A DNA stretch of 64,000 bases from Sphingopyxis sp. MWB1. GTDB lineage: Bacteria; Pseudomonadota; Alphaproteobacteria; Sphingomonadales; Sphingomonadaceae. The translations under genes were made by a program, and so were the position numbers. The stretch covers positions 372,001-436,000 of the forward strand of contig NZ_JQFJ01000002.1 in assembly GCF_000763945.1 (NCBI RefSeq), given 5' to 3'. Below are positions 25,126 through 34,409 of this stretch, piece after piece; the stretch's first letter is position 1; the number at the start of each line of letters is the position of its first letter. The notes beneath the pieces were generated by a model. It saw only the letters and a program-made list of their open reading frames with translations. It did no database searches and had not been told where the DNA came from.

Positions 25126-26496
25126 ATGGGACAACAGCGATTTGGCCGTGCTTCTCTGGCCGCCGCACTGTTGGGCTTGTCCATCTTCATCGCGTCGCCG
25201 GGAACCGCGCAAACCCAGCCATCCGTCGCTGAAGCGACCGACAAGACTGGAAAGCCACAGGACGCAGCCGCGGAGGATAGCGCTTTTGAGCGGCGCGCGG
25301 CGCAACTGGTCGATCTTTTCAGCGGACGCCTGAATTATGGGGCATATTTTGCACCGCTGTTTCAGGCGGCGGTATCCGAAGCGCAGTTTGAGGCGCTGCG
25401 CGCCAATCTGATTACGGCCTATGGCGAGCCGCTTGCCGTCGAAGCGGTTGAGCCGCTCGATCCGTGGCGGGGGACAGCCAGGCTGCGCTTTGCGCGGGCC
25501 AGCGGCACGGTGACGATGGAGGTGTCCCCCGACGGCGAACAGCGCGTGACCGGGCTGCGCATCCAGAATTTCATCCTGCCGGGTGACAGTTTCGCGGCGG
25601 TGAGCAGCGAAATGGCGACGCTGCCCGGAAAGGCCGGGTTTCTGGTCGCCGAGATTGACAATGACGACATACGCCCTCTGGCGTCGCTGCACGGGGATGC
25701 GCAATTCGCGGTCGGGTCGACCTACAAGCTCTATCTGCTGGGAGAATTGGCCGCGCAAATCGCGGCGGGCGAGCATCGCTGGGATGCAGTGGTGCCCCTC
25801 ACCCACCAAAGCTTTTCGTCGGCCGCGACGGCGGGTTGGGCGACCGATACGCCGGTGACAATCCAGACACTGGCCAATTGGATGATTGCGGTGAGCGACA
25901 ATGGCGCTGCGGACACCTTGCTGCACTTGCTGGGGCGCGAGCGGATCGAGGCCTATATGCGCGGCACCGGGCATGAGGCGCCGTCGCGCAATATTCCCAT
26001 GCTGAGCACGGTAGAGGCTTTTGCCCTGAAGGGCGTCAATTTTGCCAGCGAGCGGCGCGCGTTTATCGCGGCGGATGATGCGGCGCAGCGGCAGATGGTG
26101 GAAGGCTGGGCGGACCGGCTGACGCTGGCTAATGTGGACGGCGTCAGCTTTGCCGGGAAACCGCGCTATATCGATGCGCTGGAATGGTTTGCAAGCCCTC
26201 GCGACATTGCGCAGGCGATGGCCGCGCTACGCTCACAGGGGGCGCCCGAAGCGATGCAGGCGCTGGCGATCAACAATGGCGTGGGGCCGGAGGCCGCCAA
26301 AGGCTGGCGTTATCTCGGCTATAAGGGCGGGTCCGAGCTGGGGGTCATGTCGATGACTCTGCTCGGCCAGCGTGAGGCCGATGGCAAATGGTTCGTTGTG
26401 ACCGCAAGTTGGAACAACCCGGACGCCGATACAGCGGCGGTAACGATGATCGGTCTCGTCGGGCGGCTGCTCCAGCTTGCGCTGAAGGCCGATTAG
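25126..26496 (+). CDS. Secreted serine hydrolase of the class A beta-lactamase fold
   Basis: 456 residues behind a GAGGAGA site, with a signal peptide ending ASPGTAQ. The first 160 mature residues are a cystatin-like accessory domain. The catalytic domain has the SxxK box (GSTYKLYL, near 198), the SDN motif (VSDNGAADTLL, near 256) and the KGG triad (YKGGSELGV, near 400). The omega-loop ExxxN of true class A beta-lactamases is not seen (PMLSTVEAFALKG occupies that place), so antibiotic hydrolysis is doubtful. A peptidase or esterase role in the envelope is as likely. It follows parE by 19 bases. Confidence 0.8.
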   Translation: MGQQRFGRASLAAALLGLSIFIASPGTAQTQPSVAEATDKTGKPQDAAAEDSAFERRAAQLVDLFSGRLNYGAYFAPLFQAAVSEAQFEALRANLITAYGEPLAVEAVEPLDPWRGTARLRFARASGTVTMEVSPDGEQRVTGLRIQNFILPGDSFAAVSSEMATLPGKAGFLVAEIDNDDIRPLASLHGDAQFAVGSTYKLYLLGELAAQIAAGEHRWDAVVPLTHQSFSSAATAGWATDTPVTIQTLANWMIAVSDNGAADTLLHLLGRERIEAYMRGTGHEAPSRNIPMLSTVEAFALKGVNFASERRAFIAADDAAQRQMVEGWADRLTLANVDGVSFAGKPRYIDALEWFASPRDIAQAMAALRSQGAPEAMQALAINNGVGPEAAKGWRYLGYKGGSELGVMSMTLLGQREADGKWFVVTASWNNPDADTAAVTMIGLVGRLLQLALKAD

Positions 26497-26508
26497 GCCG
26501 CGCTGCGC

Positions 26509-27303
26509 CTATCCTGCTGACAGGGCGGCGACAATCGCCTTTACCTTCGCCTGACGCCATTGCGGCAGCGGGGCAACCAGCCAATAGGCCTGTTTGCCCG
26601 GCAGCGCCTCGCCAATTTGCCGCACGCGGCCTGCCGCCAGATCGGCGGCGGCGAGAAGCGCGGGGACGCAGGCGCGGCCCAGCCCGTTGGTGGCGGCGTC
26701 AATCGCAAGCCCGGCATCGCCGAGACGCAGCGCCGCTTCGCCTTCGTCGGCGGGGCATCCGGGCCAGGCGATGCGCGTTTCGCTTTCGCTGGCCGGGCCG
26801 GCGACGGTGACCATCGCGGGATCGGACAGCGCAATGCCTTCATGCTCGCCGGGGCCGTCAGCCCAGAAAATGGCAAGGTCGAGATTGGCTTCGGTAAAGT
26901 CGATCCCGCCATCAGCCGACACGAGGGTGAAGCGCACATCGGGTGCCTGCTGGCTATATTGGGCGAGACGCGGGGCCAGCCATTTGGCGGTGAAGTCGCG
27001 CGGGGCGGCGATCGTCAGCGATTGCGACGATTGCCCCGCCTGCATCGCGCGCACCGATTCTTCGAACTGCAAAAAACCTTGCCGCAGCGCATCGAGGCCA
27101 GCATTGGCCTCTCCGGTCAGTTCCAGCCCCTTGGGCGTGCGGCGGAAGAGGACGACGCCCAGCATATCTTCGAGCGCGCGAATTTGCTGGCCCACGGCAG
27201 CGGGGGTGACCGCGAGTTCGTCGGCGGCGCGCGTGAAGCTGAGATGGCGGGCAGCCGCGTCAAATACGCGCAAGGCGTTCAGGGGCAGATGGGTGCGCTT
27301 CAT
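26509..27303 (-). CDS. LysR-family transcription regulator, GcvA/AmpR subgroup
   Basis: 264 residues, slightly short for the family. The winged HTH is at residues 8-65 (LNALRVFDAAARHLSFTRAA, then DELAVTPAAVGQQIRALED), typical of the GcvA/AmpR branch, followed by a periplasmic-binding-type effector domain. The start overlaps the apaG stop by ATGA, so it is the last gene of a housekeeping run and not divergent from a target, which is unusual for LysR genes. It converges on the serine hydrolase gene with a 12-bp gap. The target is unknown. Confidence 0.85.
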   Translation of the reverse strand: MKRTHLPLNALRVFDAAARHLSFTRAADELAVTPAAVGQQIRALEDMLGVVLFRRTPKGLELTGEANAGLDALRQGFLQFEESVRAMQAGQSSQSLTIAAPRDFTAKWLAPRLAQYSQQAPDVRFTLVSADGGIDFTEANLDLAIFWADGPGEHEGIALSDPAMVTVAGPASESETRIAWPGCPADEGEAALRLGDAGLAIDAATNGLGRACVPALLAAADLAAGRVRQIGEALPGKQAYWLVAPLPQWRQAKVKAIVAALSAG

Positions 27304-27701
27304 TTGGCGGTCGCTGGCGCCACGAGCGGAAATTCGGGGATGGCGACTAGGCTTTGATCGCCGTCGCCCATTTCCATCATATAGCTGCCGACCATCGCCC
27401 CTTCGGGCGTGGCGAGCGGACAGCCTGATACATAATCATAAGCCCCGCCGGGCTGGATCACTGGCTGTTCGCCGACAACCCCCTCACCCTCGACCTCGCT
27501 GAGCTGGCCGTGACCGTCGGTGATGCGCCAGTGACGGCTGATCAGCTGGGCAGCGGCTTCGCCATGATTTTCGATGCGGATATGATAGGCCCAGAACCAG
27601 CGGCCCAGCGCCGGGTGCGACTGTTCGGGCAGATAATTAACGGCGACGCGCACCGTGATGGTGCCCGTGGTCGCGGCGAAGGGGAAGAAGGAGTCGATCA
27701 T
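27300..27701 (-). CDS. apaG: ApaG domain protein
   Basis: 133 residues from the ATG at 27701 (a TTG at 27722 would add 7 residues and overlap metZ). The single ApaG/F-box-like domain shows ITVRVAVNYLPEQSHP, WAYHIRIENHG, SRHWRITDGHG and the conserved GVVGEQPVIQPGGAYDYVSG. In enterics ApaG is linked to Co2+ and Mg2+ resistance, and related domains bind pyrophosphates. It overlaps lysR and nearly abuts metZ. Confidence 0.93.
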   Translation of the reverse strand: MIDSFFPFAATTGTITVRVAVNYLPEQSHPALGRWFWAYHIRIENHGEAAAQLISRHWRITDGHGQLSEVEGEGVVGEQPVIQPGGAYDYVSGCPLATPEGAMVGSYMMEMGDGDQSLVAIPEFPLVAPATAK

Positions 27702-27718
27702 CGCGTGCCCAGCGTCGC

Positions 27719-28927
27719 TCAAAGCCCGACCTTGGTCAATGCCTGGTCGAGGTCGGCGATAATGTCCTCGGGGTCTTCGAGCCCGATATTGATGCGCAGC
27801 ATGCCTTCGGCGACCCCCATTTCCTCCCGCGCTTCGGCGGAGACGCCATAATGGGTCGTCGAGGCGGGATGGCAGCAGAGCGTGCGCGAGTCGCCGATAT
27901 TATTGGAAATATCGACGAGTTCGAGCGCGTTGAGCAAGGCCATCGCCTGCTCGCGCCCGCCATCGAGGATGAAGGAGAAGATGGGGCCGCACGCGCTCAT
28001 CTGGCTTTTTGCAAGATTATGTTGCGGGTGGCTGGCGAGCCCCGGGTGAAGGATGCGGGGCACGCGGCCTTCGACAAAGGCGCCGACCTTCAACGCATTG
28101 TCCGATTGGCGCTGCGCGCGCAGATCGAGCGTCTCCAGCCCCTTCAGCACGACCCAGGCGTTGAAGGGGGCCAGATTGGGGCCGGTGTTGCGCTGAAAGG
28201 GGAGGAGCACATCGTTGATGAAGGCCTCGCTGCCGCAGACTGCGCCCGCGAGCACCCGCCCCTGTCCGTCCATCAGCTTGGTCGCCGAATAGGCGACGAC
28301 ATCGGCGCCATAATCCATCGGGCGCTGCAAGACGCTGGTCGCAAAGGCATTGTCGACGACGCTGGTGATGCCATGCGCCTTAGCGAGCCCGCAGACATGG
28401 CGCATGTCGACAATGTCCATCGTCGGATTGGCGGGGGTTTCGAAAAAGAATACCTTGGTATTCGGGCGGATGGCAGCTTCCCACGCATCATTGTCGCGCC
28501 CGTCGACGACCGTGGTTTCAATGCCGAAACGGGGGCAGAGATGATCGACCAGCCAGCGGCAAGAACCGAAGGCGGCACGGCCCGCGACAATATGATCGCC
28601 CGCCGACAATTGGCAGAGCAAAGCGGTGGTCATGGCGGCCATGCCGGTCGCCTGCGCGCGGCAAGCCTCGGCCCCTTCCATCAGCGCGATGCGCTCTTCC
28701 AGCATCGCGACGGTCGGATTCTGGAGGCGCGAATAGGTCATGCCGATTTCTTCCCCGGCAAAGCGGGCGGCGACTTCCTCGGCGCTGTCATAGGTATAGC
28801 CCGAGGTGAGGAAGAGGGCCTCCGAGGTTTCGCCATGCTCGCTGCGCCAGGTGCCGCCGCGAATTGCCTGCGTCGCCGGGCGCCAGTGGCGGGTCTTGTC
28901 ACGGTTGAGGCCGGTCGTTTTCTTCAT
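27719..28927 (-). CDS. metZ: O-succinylhomoserine sulfhydrylase
   Basis: 402 residues of the Cys/Met metabolism PLP family. It makes homocysteine from O-succinylhomoserine and sulfide. The PLP lysine is in YSATKLMDGQG, with the phosphate-binding ATGMAAMTTALLCQL and the substrate-side FFETPANPTMDIVD. The N-terminus (TRHWRPATQAIRGGTWRSEH) matches MetZ of alphaproteobacteria more closely than MetB. It follows leuB by 12 bases. No space for a SAM-II riboswitch remains upstream, so methionine control would have to act at the operon promoter. Confidence 0.93.
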   Translation of the reverse strand: MKKTTGLNRDKTRHWRPATQAIRGGTWRSEHGETSEALFLTSGYTYDSAEEVAARFAGEEIGMTYSRLQNPTVAMLEERIALMEGAEACRAQATGMAAMTTALLCQLSAGDHIVAGRAAFGSCRWLVDHLCPRFGIETTVVDGRDNDAWEAAIRPNTKVFFFETPANPTMDIVDMRHVCGLAKAHGITSVVDNAFATSVLQRPMDYGADVVAYSATKLMDGQGRVLAGAVCGSEAFINDVLLPFQRNTGPNLAPFNAWVVLKGLETLDLRAQRQSDNALKVGAFVEGRVPRILHPGLASHPQHNLAKSQMSACGPIFSFILDGGREQAMALLNALELVDISNNIGDSRTLCCHPASTTHYGVSAEAREEMGVAEGMLRINIGLEDPEDIIADLDQALTKVGL

Positions 28928-28939
28928 CCGTCTATCCGA

Positions 28940-29983
28940 TCAATTGAGCGCGGCAACCACCGCGTCGCCCAGCGCCGCCGTGCCCATGGTGCCGCCAAGG
29001 TCGGCGCCCCGGCAACCGTCCGCCAAAACCTGCGCGACCGCCGCCTCGATCCGCGCGGCATTGGCTTCATCGCCGCCCGAATGGCGCAGCAACATGGCGA
29101 GCGAGAGGATCATGGCGAGCGGATTAGCGATGCCCTGCCCCGCAATATCGGGGGCGCTGCCGTGAATGGGTTCATAAAGGCCCTGCGTCCCCGCGCTGAG
29201 CGATGCCGAGGCGAGAAGGCCAATCGAGCCGACACACATCGACGCCTGGTCGGACAGGATATCGCCGAACAAATTGCCGGTGACGATGACGTCGAACTGG
29301 CCCGGATTACGCACAAGCTGCATCGCGGCATTGTCGACATACATGTGCGACAGCGTGACGTCCGGATAGTCGCGCGCAACGTCCGTCACCACATCGCGCC
29401 AGAGCTGCGAGGTTTCGAGGACATTGGCCTTGTCGACCGAGCAGAGTCGCCCGCGCCGTCCCTGGGCAGCCTTGAAGGCGACATGAGCGATGCGGCGCAC
29501 TTCGCTTTCGCTATAGGCCATGATGTCATAGCCCTGCTTTTCACCGCTATCGGTGGTCCGCATCCCCTTTTCGCCGAAATAGACGTCGCCGTTGAGCTCG
29601 CGCACAATGAGCAGGTCGATGGCCGAAGCCACTTCGGGGCGCAGCGCGGAGCTATCCTCCAGCCCGGAAAAGAGCCGCGCCGGGCGCAGATTGGCAAAGA
29701 GGCCAAGCTCCGCCCGCAGACCCAAAATGGCCTGCTCGGGCCGCAGATGGCGTTCGACCGTGTCGAAGCGCGGGTCCCCCACGGCACCAAAGAGAATGGC
29801 GTCGGCGGCCTTCGCCTTTTCCAGCGTTTCAGCAGGCAGCGGGTACCCCGTGGCGGCATAGGCCGCCCCCCCGACCAGCGCATGGTCGAGCGTCACGGGA
29901 AGGTCGAGCGCCGCGAGCAGCTTCTCCGCTTCCGCCATGATTTCAGGGCCGATGCCGTCGCCGGGTAGGAGCAGGATTTTCAC
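28940..29983 (-). CDS. leuB: 3-isopropylmalate dehydrogenase
   Basis: 347 residues from a GTG at 29983 with an AAGAAAGG ribosome site; the family start [16 protein letters not shown] decides it. Signature regions are [12 protein letters not shown], the substrate-binding [27 protein letters not shown], the NADPH/NAD region [12 protein letters not shown] and the metal-site [14 protein letters not shown], then [14 protein letters not shown]. It performs the oxidative decarboxylation step of leucine synthesis in the cytoplasm. The leuC and leuD genes are not in the window. Confidence 0.95.
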   Translation of the reverse strand: MKILLLPGDGIGPEIMAEAEKLLAALDLPVTLDHALVGGAAYAATGYPLPAETLEKAKAADAILFGAVGDPRFDTVERHLRPEQAILGLRAELGLFANLRPARLFSGLEDSSALRPEVASAIDLLIVRELNGDVYFGEKGMRTTDSGEKQGYDIMAYSESEVRRIAHVAFKAAQGRRGRLCSVDKANVLETSQLWRDVVTDVARDYPDVTLSHMYVDNAAMQLVRNPGQFDVIVTGNLFGDILSDQASMCVGSIGLLASASLSAGTQGLYEPIHGSAPDIAGQGIANPLAMILSLAMLLRHSGGDEANAARIEAAVAQVLADGCRGADLGGTMGTAALGDAVVAALN

Positions 29984-30029
29984 GCTATGCCTTTCTTGTC
30001 TCGCCTGCCGCTTAAGCAGCGGGGGCGAG

Positions 30030-30767
30030 TCACGCAACCGCCCTGTTGAGCCGGGCGATCAATCTTTCCCTTACGTCCAGCAAATCGCGGTTTCGCGCAT
30101 CGAACAGGTCGCGTTCAAGAAAATGGCCCGTAATCGCCAGTGCGGCAATCACCTCGCGCATCGGCGGCGCCTCTCCTGCCCCGGCCAGAAAGGGCGGCAA
30201 GGGCAATAAGCGGCGTTCATAGCCGGCGGCGGCCCCGGCACTAACGGCGGCGCCCGATTTGGGACTGACGAATGCAAGCTCATCCCTGCTGCCCGTGACC
30301 ACGCATTCATCAAGCGCAAGGCCGAACCCCAGTTCAGCGAGCAAAAGCAGCTCATAGCGGGCGAGCGCCGCCCCCCAGTGGCGCGCCGCGGGGGCGACGG
30401 CCACCGCATCCAGCACGGCGCCGAGCGTGTCGAACAGCGCCGGATAAGGCTGATTTTCAGGCAGGGTCGCCGCCGTCAGCGTCGCCGACCATTCGACCGC
30501 CGAGGCGTGCAGGGGTTCAGCAAGCAGGGGCGCACGGCTGAGCAGCAATTCGGCGGTGGCGCTCGCCAATTGCTCTTCGGTCCGGGCGCGCAGGTCGAGC
30601 GCGATCAGATTGCCGGGGATGAGAATGGGGCGCAGGCGCCGCGACCGCCCCCCGCGCACATAGCCCGCCACCAGCCCGGCCTCTCGCGTCAGCGCGCGCA
30701 AAATCGCGCCATGCTCGCCATGCGCGCGCAACGCGCAGACGATTGCCTCGGCGTTCAGCCGGGCCAA
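30030..30767 (-). CDS. recO: DNA repair protein RecO
   Basis: 245 residues from a TTG start at 30767, which overlaps the thioesterase stop by 13 bases. No ATG fits the family start [20 protein letters not shown]. The N-terminal OB fold (residues 1-80) and the helical C-terminal domain ([23 protein letters not shown]) are recognisable. The zinc-binding Cys cluster of some RecO proteins is reduced to a single Cys. RecO loads RecA at gaps with RecR and anneals SSB-coated strands. Confidence 0.85.
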   Translation of the reverse strand: MARLNAEAIVCALRAHGEHGAILRALTREAGLVAGYVRGGRSRRLRPILIPGNLIALDLRARTEEQLASATAELLLSRAPLLAEPLHASAVEWSATLTAATLPENQPYPALFDTLGAVLDAVAVAPAARHWGAALARYELLLLAELGFGLALDECVVTGSRDELAFVSPKSGAAVSAGAAAGYERRLLPLPPFLAGAGEAPPMREVIAALAITGHFLERDLFDARNRDLLDVRERLIARLNRAVA

Positions 30768-31150
30768 AGCACCATCTGCGTCTGGGTCACCAGCGCGACC
30801 TGGGCCCCGGCATCGGTGCGGATAAGTGTCTGCCATACCGACAGGCGTTTGCCGATCTTCACCGGGGTCGCTTCGCCGATCAGCGTCGAGCCGAGCGGCC
30901 CACCACCGAGGAAATTGGTCTTGCTTTCGATGGTGGTTGTGCTGCTGGCGCCTTCGGGAAGCGCCAGATAGGCACCAATGGCGCCCAGGCAATCGGCAAA
31001 GGCCATGATCGTCCCGCCATGGACGATCTCGCCCGCGGTGCAAATCTCCTTCCGGACGGGCAGGCGGCCTTGCACCTTTTCCCTTGTTACCAAGTCGAAT
31101 TCGATCCCCAGCGTTGCCGCCAAGGGCATGGTTGCGGCCCAGTTCATCAC
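30755..31150 (-). CDS. PaaI-type hotdog thioesterase (second copy of the family)
   Basis: 131 residues with the hotdog core TAGEIVHGGTIMAFADCLGAIGAY and the strand SSTTTIESKTNFLGGGPLGSTL. The HGG is present and the Asp in FADCLG matches the catalytic position of PaaI enzymes. It sits between uvrC (gap 9 bases) and recO (overlap 13 bases). The likely role is acyl-CoA thioester cleavage, with the substrate unknown. It is distinct from the gcrA-linked copy at 21432. Confidence 0.82.
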   Translation of the reverse strand: MMNWAATMPLAATLGIEFDLVTREKVQGRLPVRKEICTAGEIVHGGTIMAFADCLGAIGAYLALPEGASSTTTIESKTNFLGGGPLGSTLIGEATPVKIGKRLSVWQTLIRTDAGAQVALVTQTQMVLWPG

Positions 31151-31159
31151 CTTCTCCCC

Positions 31160-33094
31160 CTATCCACCGGGATTATAGAAATCATAGACGGCCTGCGCGA
31201 CGGCCGCGCTGACTCCCGGCGCTCTTTGCAAATCCTCAAGGCTCGCCGAGCGCACCGCGCGCGCGGTGCCGAAATGCATGAGCAGCGCCTTTTTGCGTGC
31301 TGGGCCGATGCCAGGAACCTCGTCGAGCGGCGAGCTTCCCATCGCCTTGGCGCGTTTCTGGCGATGCGCGCCAATCGCAAAGCGGTGCGCTTCGTCGCGC
31401 AGCCGCTGAATATAGAAGAGCACTGCATTATTGGTTGGCAGCGTAAATTCACGGCCATCGGGCAGATAGAAGGTTTCGCGGCCCGCATTGCGGTCTGGCC
31501 CCTTGGCGACCCCGACAAAAGGCAGATCGTCGATACCGAGTTCGCCAAACACATCGGCCACCGCCGACACCTGCCCCTTGCCGCCGTCGATCAGGACTAA
31601 ATCGGGCCACTCGCCCTTGCTGCGATCGGGGTCCTCCTCCAGCGCGCGGGCGAAGCGGCGGTGGAACACCTCGCGCATCATCGCGAAATCGTCGCCGGGC
31701 CGGGTTTCGGCGCGCTTGATATTGAATTTGCGATAGGCGCCCTTGATCCAGCCTTCAGGCCCCGCGACGACCATGGCGCCGAGGGCATTGGTGCCCTGAA
31801 TGTGGCTGTTGTCGTAGATTTCGATGCGCTGTGGCGGAGCGTCGAGATCGAAGAGATCGGCAAGCTCGCGCCCCAGCTTCGCCTGGCTGCTGCTTTCGGC
31901 GAGGCGGCGGTCGAGTTCTTCGCCCGCATTGCGCACCGCCTGTTCGAGCAGCCGTTTGCGACTGCCGCGCTGCGGAACGCTGATTTCGACCTTGCGCCCG
32001 GCGGTTTCGCCAAGGGCTTCGGCGAGGAGCGCGCAATCCTCGGGCGCGCGGTCAACGAGGATCAGTTTGGGCGGTGGCACCCCTTCGTAAAATTGCATGA
32101 GGAAACTGGCCATCACTTCGGCCTCCGGCACCCCCGCGACATGGGCGGGGAAGAAGCTGCGATGGCCCCAATTCTGGCCACCACGCAGGAAAAAGCCGGC
32201 GATGCAGAGCTGCCCGCCCTTGGCGGCGAGCGCGAAGACATCGGCGTCGCCCAGCCCTTCGGCATGGACCGACTGGCTGCCCTGAATGAAGGTCAGCGCC
32301 TTCAGCCGGTCGCGAAGTACGGCGGCGAGTTCGAAATCCATCGCGTCGGACGCGCGGGTCATGGCGTCGCCAAGGCGCTTTTGCACTGCGGTCGAGCGGC
32401 CTTCGAGAAAATCCTGCGCGTCGCTCACCAGCTCGGCATAGTCATCCTTCGACACGCGATCGACGCACGGCGCCGAACAGCGGCGGATCTGGTAGAGCAG
32501 GCACGGGCGCGAGCGATTGGTGAAGAAACTGTCGGTGCAGCTTCGCAGCAGAAAGGTTTTTTGCAGCGCGTTGAGCGTGCGGTTTACCGATCCGGCGCTG
32601 GCGAAGGGACCGTAATAGCGGCCCTTCGCGCGCCGGGCGCCGCGATGTTTCTGCACGCGCGGAAAATCATGATCCATTCGCAGCAGAATGAAAGGGAAGC
32701 TTTTGTCGTCGCGCAGCAGCACATTATAGGGTGGGCGGTAGCGTTTGATGAGCTGCGCTTCGAGCAGCAGCGCCTCCGCCTCACTGTTAGTGGTGACGAT
32801 CTCCATCGCGCGCGTTTGCGCGACCATGCGCTGGAGCCGCTGCGGCAGACGCGCGACCTGGGTATAATTGGTAACGCGGTTTTTCAGTGCACGCGCCTTG
32901 CCGACATACAGCACATCGCCGCGCGCATCGAGCATGCGATAGACGCCGGGGCGGCCCGGAAGCTTCCGCACCACCGTGCGGATAATGTCGGCGCCGCGCG
33001 CCAGATCGGGCTTGTCCTCCGCCTCCCCGCTGCCGCGCACGACATAGGTGGCTTTTTCCTCGTTGAACCGGTCGGGGGAATTGGGGCGAGCCAT
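31160..33094 (-). CDS. uvrC: Excinuclease ABC subunit C
   Basis: 644 residues from ATG 33094 (MARPNSPDRF; 33103 is a nearby alternative). The domain order is normal: a GIY-YIG nuclease at about 40-120 (PGVYRMLDARGDVLYVGKA), Cys-containing linker (LLYQIRRCSAPCV), UVR motif near 225-260, RNase H-like endonuclease from about 400 (IEIYDNSHIQGTNALGAMVV, DLVLIDGGKGQVSA), and a tandem helix-hairpin-helix at the end (LDEVPGIGPARKKALLMHFG). It incises both sides of a UvrB-bound lesion. It heads the minus-strand run down to lysR. Confidence 0.96.
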   Translation of the reverse strand: MARPNSPDRFNEEKATYVVRGSGEAEDKPDLARGADIIRTVVRKLPGRPGVYRMLDARGDVLYVGKARALKNRVTNYTQVARLPQRLQRMVAQTRAMEIVTTNSEAEALLLEAQLIKRYRPPYNVLLRDDKSFPFILLRMDHDFPRVQKHRGARRAKGRYYGPFASAGSVNRTLNALQKTFLLRSCTDSFFTNRSRPCLLYQIRRCSAPCVDRVSKDDYAELVSDAQDFLEGRSTAVQKRLGDAMTRASDAMDFELAAVLRDRLKALTFIQGSQSVHAEGLGDADVFALAAKGGQLCIAGFFLRGGQNWGHRSFFPAHVAGVPEAEVMASFLMQFYEGVPPPKLILVDRAPEDCALLAEALGETAGRKVEISVPQRGSRKRLLEQAVRNAGEELDRRLAESSSQAKLGRELADLFDLDAPPQRIEIYDNSHIQGTNALGAMVVAGPEGWIKGAYRKFNIKRAETRPGDDFAMMREVFHRRFARALEEDPDRSKGEWPDLVLIDGGKGQVSAVADVFGELGIDDLPFVGVAKGPDRNAGRETFYLPDGREFTLPTNNAVLFYIQRLRDEAHRFAIGAHRQKRAKAMGSSPLDEVPGIGPARKKALLMHFGTARAVRSASLEDLQRAPGVSAAVAQAVYDFYNPGG

Positions 33095-33210
33095 GGACGT
33101 CATGTAGGCGAAGCGGCGAGGCATCGCCATAGGGGGCGGAATATGCTGGGTCTGAAAATCAGCTGTTTCCCTTTTCCCTCGAAGGAAATGGTGGTTTCCA
33201 AGAACAGGCG

Positions 33211-33239
33211 GGTCCCGGGTCAAGCCCGGGATGACGACC
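33211..33239. repeat. Single REP-type palindrome
   Basis: cccggg-tcaag-cccggg with a flanking atgacg tail. It matches half of the paired elements at 46564-46640 and 48358-48431, which share the (t)ccgg-cttga-ccgg core and the atgacg end. Confidence 0.6.
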
Positions 33240-33261
33240 GGGTCGAGAGTTTCAAAGCAAA

Positions 33262-33285
33262 ACGCCCGCGGAAAACCGCGGGCGT
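33262..33285 (-). terminator. Intrinsic terminator of the atp operon
   Basis: A perfect 10-bp GC-rich stem (acgcccgcgg with its complement) and 4-nt loop lie 26 bases beyond the atpF stop on the minus strand, followed by TTTGCTTT. Confidence 0.7.
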
Positions 33286-33310
33286 CCTGTTTCGTTCAAG
33301 GCGAAAGCGC

Positions 33311-33841
33311 TTAGCCTTTGGCGACCGATGCAATCGCCTGATCGATCAGGGCCTTGTCGGCAGCCGCATCATGCCGTGCGGCAATGAGCGTTGCTGCCGC
33401 GTCGGTCGCCGCCTTCGCAGCGGCGCTACGCACCTCTGCAAGCGCGGTGGCCTCGGCAGCAGCAATGCGATCTTCGGCCATCTGCTTGCGGCGGGCGATC
33501 AGCGCGGTGGTATCGGCCTTGGCCTTGGCAACCAGTTCCTCGGCCTCGGCAGCAGCGCGGGCGCGCATCTCGTCGGCCTCCTTGGCAGCGTCGGCCAGCT
33601 TGGCTTCATATTCGGCCTTCAGCGATTCAGCGTCGAGACGCAGCTGTTCGGCTTCGTTGAGCTGCTTCGTAATCTCGGCAATTTTATTGTCGAGCATCCC
33701 GGCAATCATCGCGGGCACTTTCTTCCACACCAATATGGCGAGGAAGGCGAGCATCGCGATCGATACCCACACGGTGGCATCGAGACCAAAGGCCGTGGGC
33801 TCATTCGCCCCTTCGGCGAAAATTAGCGTCAGATTAGCCAT
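33311..33841 (-). CDS. atpF: ATP synthase Fo subunit b
   Basis: 176 residues: one N-terminal membrane helix (about residues 25-45, VWVSIAMLAFLAILVW) and a long charged, Ala-rich coiled coil to the end, forming the peripheral stalk. It is the last gene of the Fo operon and overlaps b' by 8 bases. The acidic N-terminal lead (FAEGANEP) is periplasmic. It pairs with b' (33834-34334) in the heterodimeric stalk found in alphaproteobacteria. Confidence 0.93.
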   Translation of the reverse strand: MANLTLIFAEGANEPTAFGLDATVWVSIAMLAFLAILVWKKVPAMIAGMLDNKIAEITKQLNEAEQLRLDAESLKAEYEAKLADAAKEADEMRARAAAEAEELVAKAKADTTALIARRKQMAEDRIAAAEATALAEVRSAAAKAATDAAATLIAARHDAAADKALIDQAIASVAKG

Positions 33842-34334
33842 GGAGCACCGCCTTCACCGCATTTTTGGCATCCGCTGCGGCGACTTTCACGCCCGACAGC
33901 TTGGCTACCAGTTCGCCAGCCGCCTCGGCCGCAACCGATTCGATCTCCGCCATGGCGGAGGATTTGGCGCTGGCCACTTCGGCTTCAGCCTTGCCCAGCT
34001 TTTCAGCCAGTTCGGCATCGACCTTCGCAAGGCGTTTTTCCGCGTCGAGCGCCGCCTTGCTCTTGGCGTCGGCGACCGCGGCCTGCGCCGCGGTGCGGGC
34101 CGCTTCGCTTTGCTGGCGGTAATTTTCCTCCAGCGCGTCGGCCGTGGCATGGGCCGCCTTGGCCGCCGCCAGATCGTCGGCGACCTTGCGGTCCCGGGCA
34201 TCCACCGTCGCTTCGATTTTCGGCAACATGCCGCGGCCGATCACCACATAAATAGCGGCGAAAACGACGAGCAGCCAGAAAAGCTGCGAGGCAAGATACC
34301 AATTGTCAGCGGTTAGCTGGGCTATCTGTGGCAT
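33834..34334 (-). CDS. atpF': ATP synthase Fo subunit b'
   Basis: 166 residues, a diverged duplicate of subunit b: PQIAQLTADNWYLASQLFWL, then a membrane helix LLVVFAAIYVVIG, then RGMLPKIEATVDARDRKVADDL, the sequence typical of b' proteins. The coiled coil is Ala/Lys/Glu rich. It lies between atpE and atpF, as expected. Confidence 0.93.
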   Translation of the reverse strand: MPQIAQLTADNWYLASQLFWLLVVFAAIYVVIGRGMLPKIEATVDARDRKVADDLAAAKAAHATADALEENYRQQSEAARTAAQAAVADAKSKAALDAEKRLAKVDAELAEKLGKAEAEVASAKSSAMAEIESVAAEAAGELVAKLSGVKVAAADAKNAVKAVLHG

Positions 34335-34409
34335 GAAAGGCGAGCCTTAAACTTATGAAATCCGCAAGGGAAGCCGACCCTAAAGGGCCGGCCCCAAATT
34401 CATCGTCGA

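Noticed and set aside
25126..27303. ampC-ampR type inducible resistance pair
   Set aside because: The LysR gene converges on the serine hydrolase instead of diverging from it, and the hydrolase lacks the class A deacylation motif.
28928..28939. SAM-II riboswitch ahead of metZ
   Set aside because: Only 12 bases separate leuB and metZ, too short for the element common before alphaproteobacterial metZ genes.
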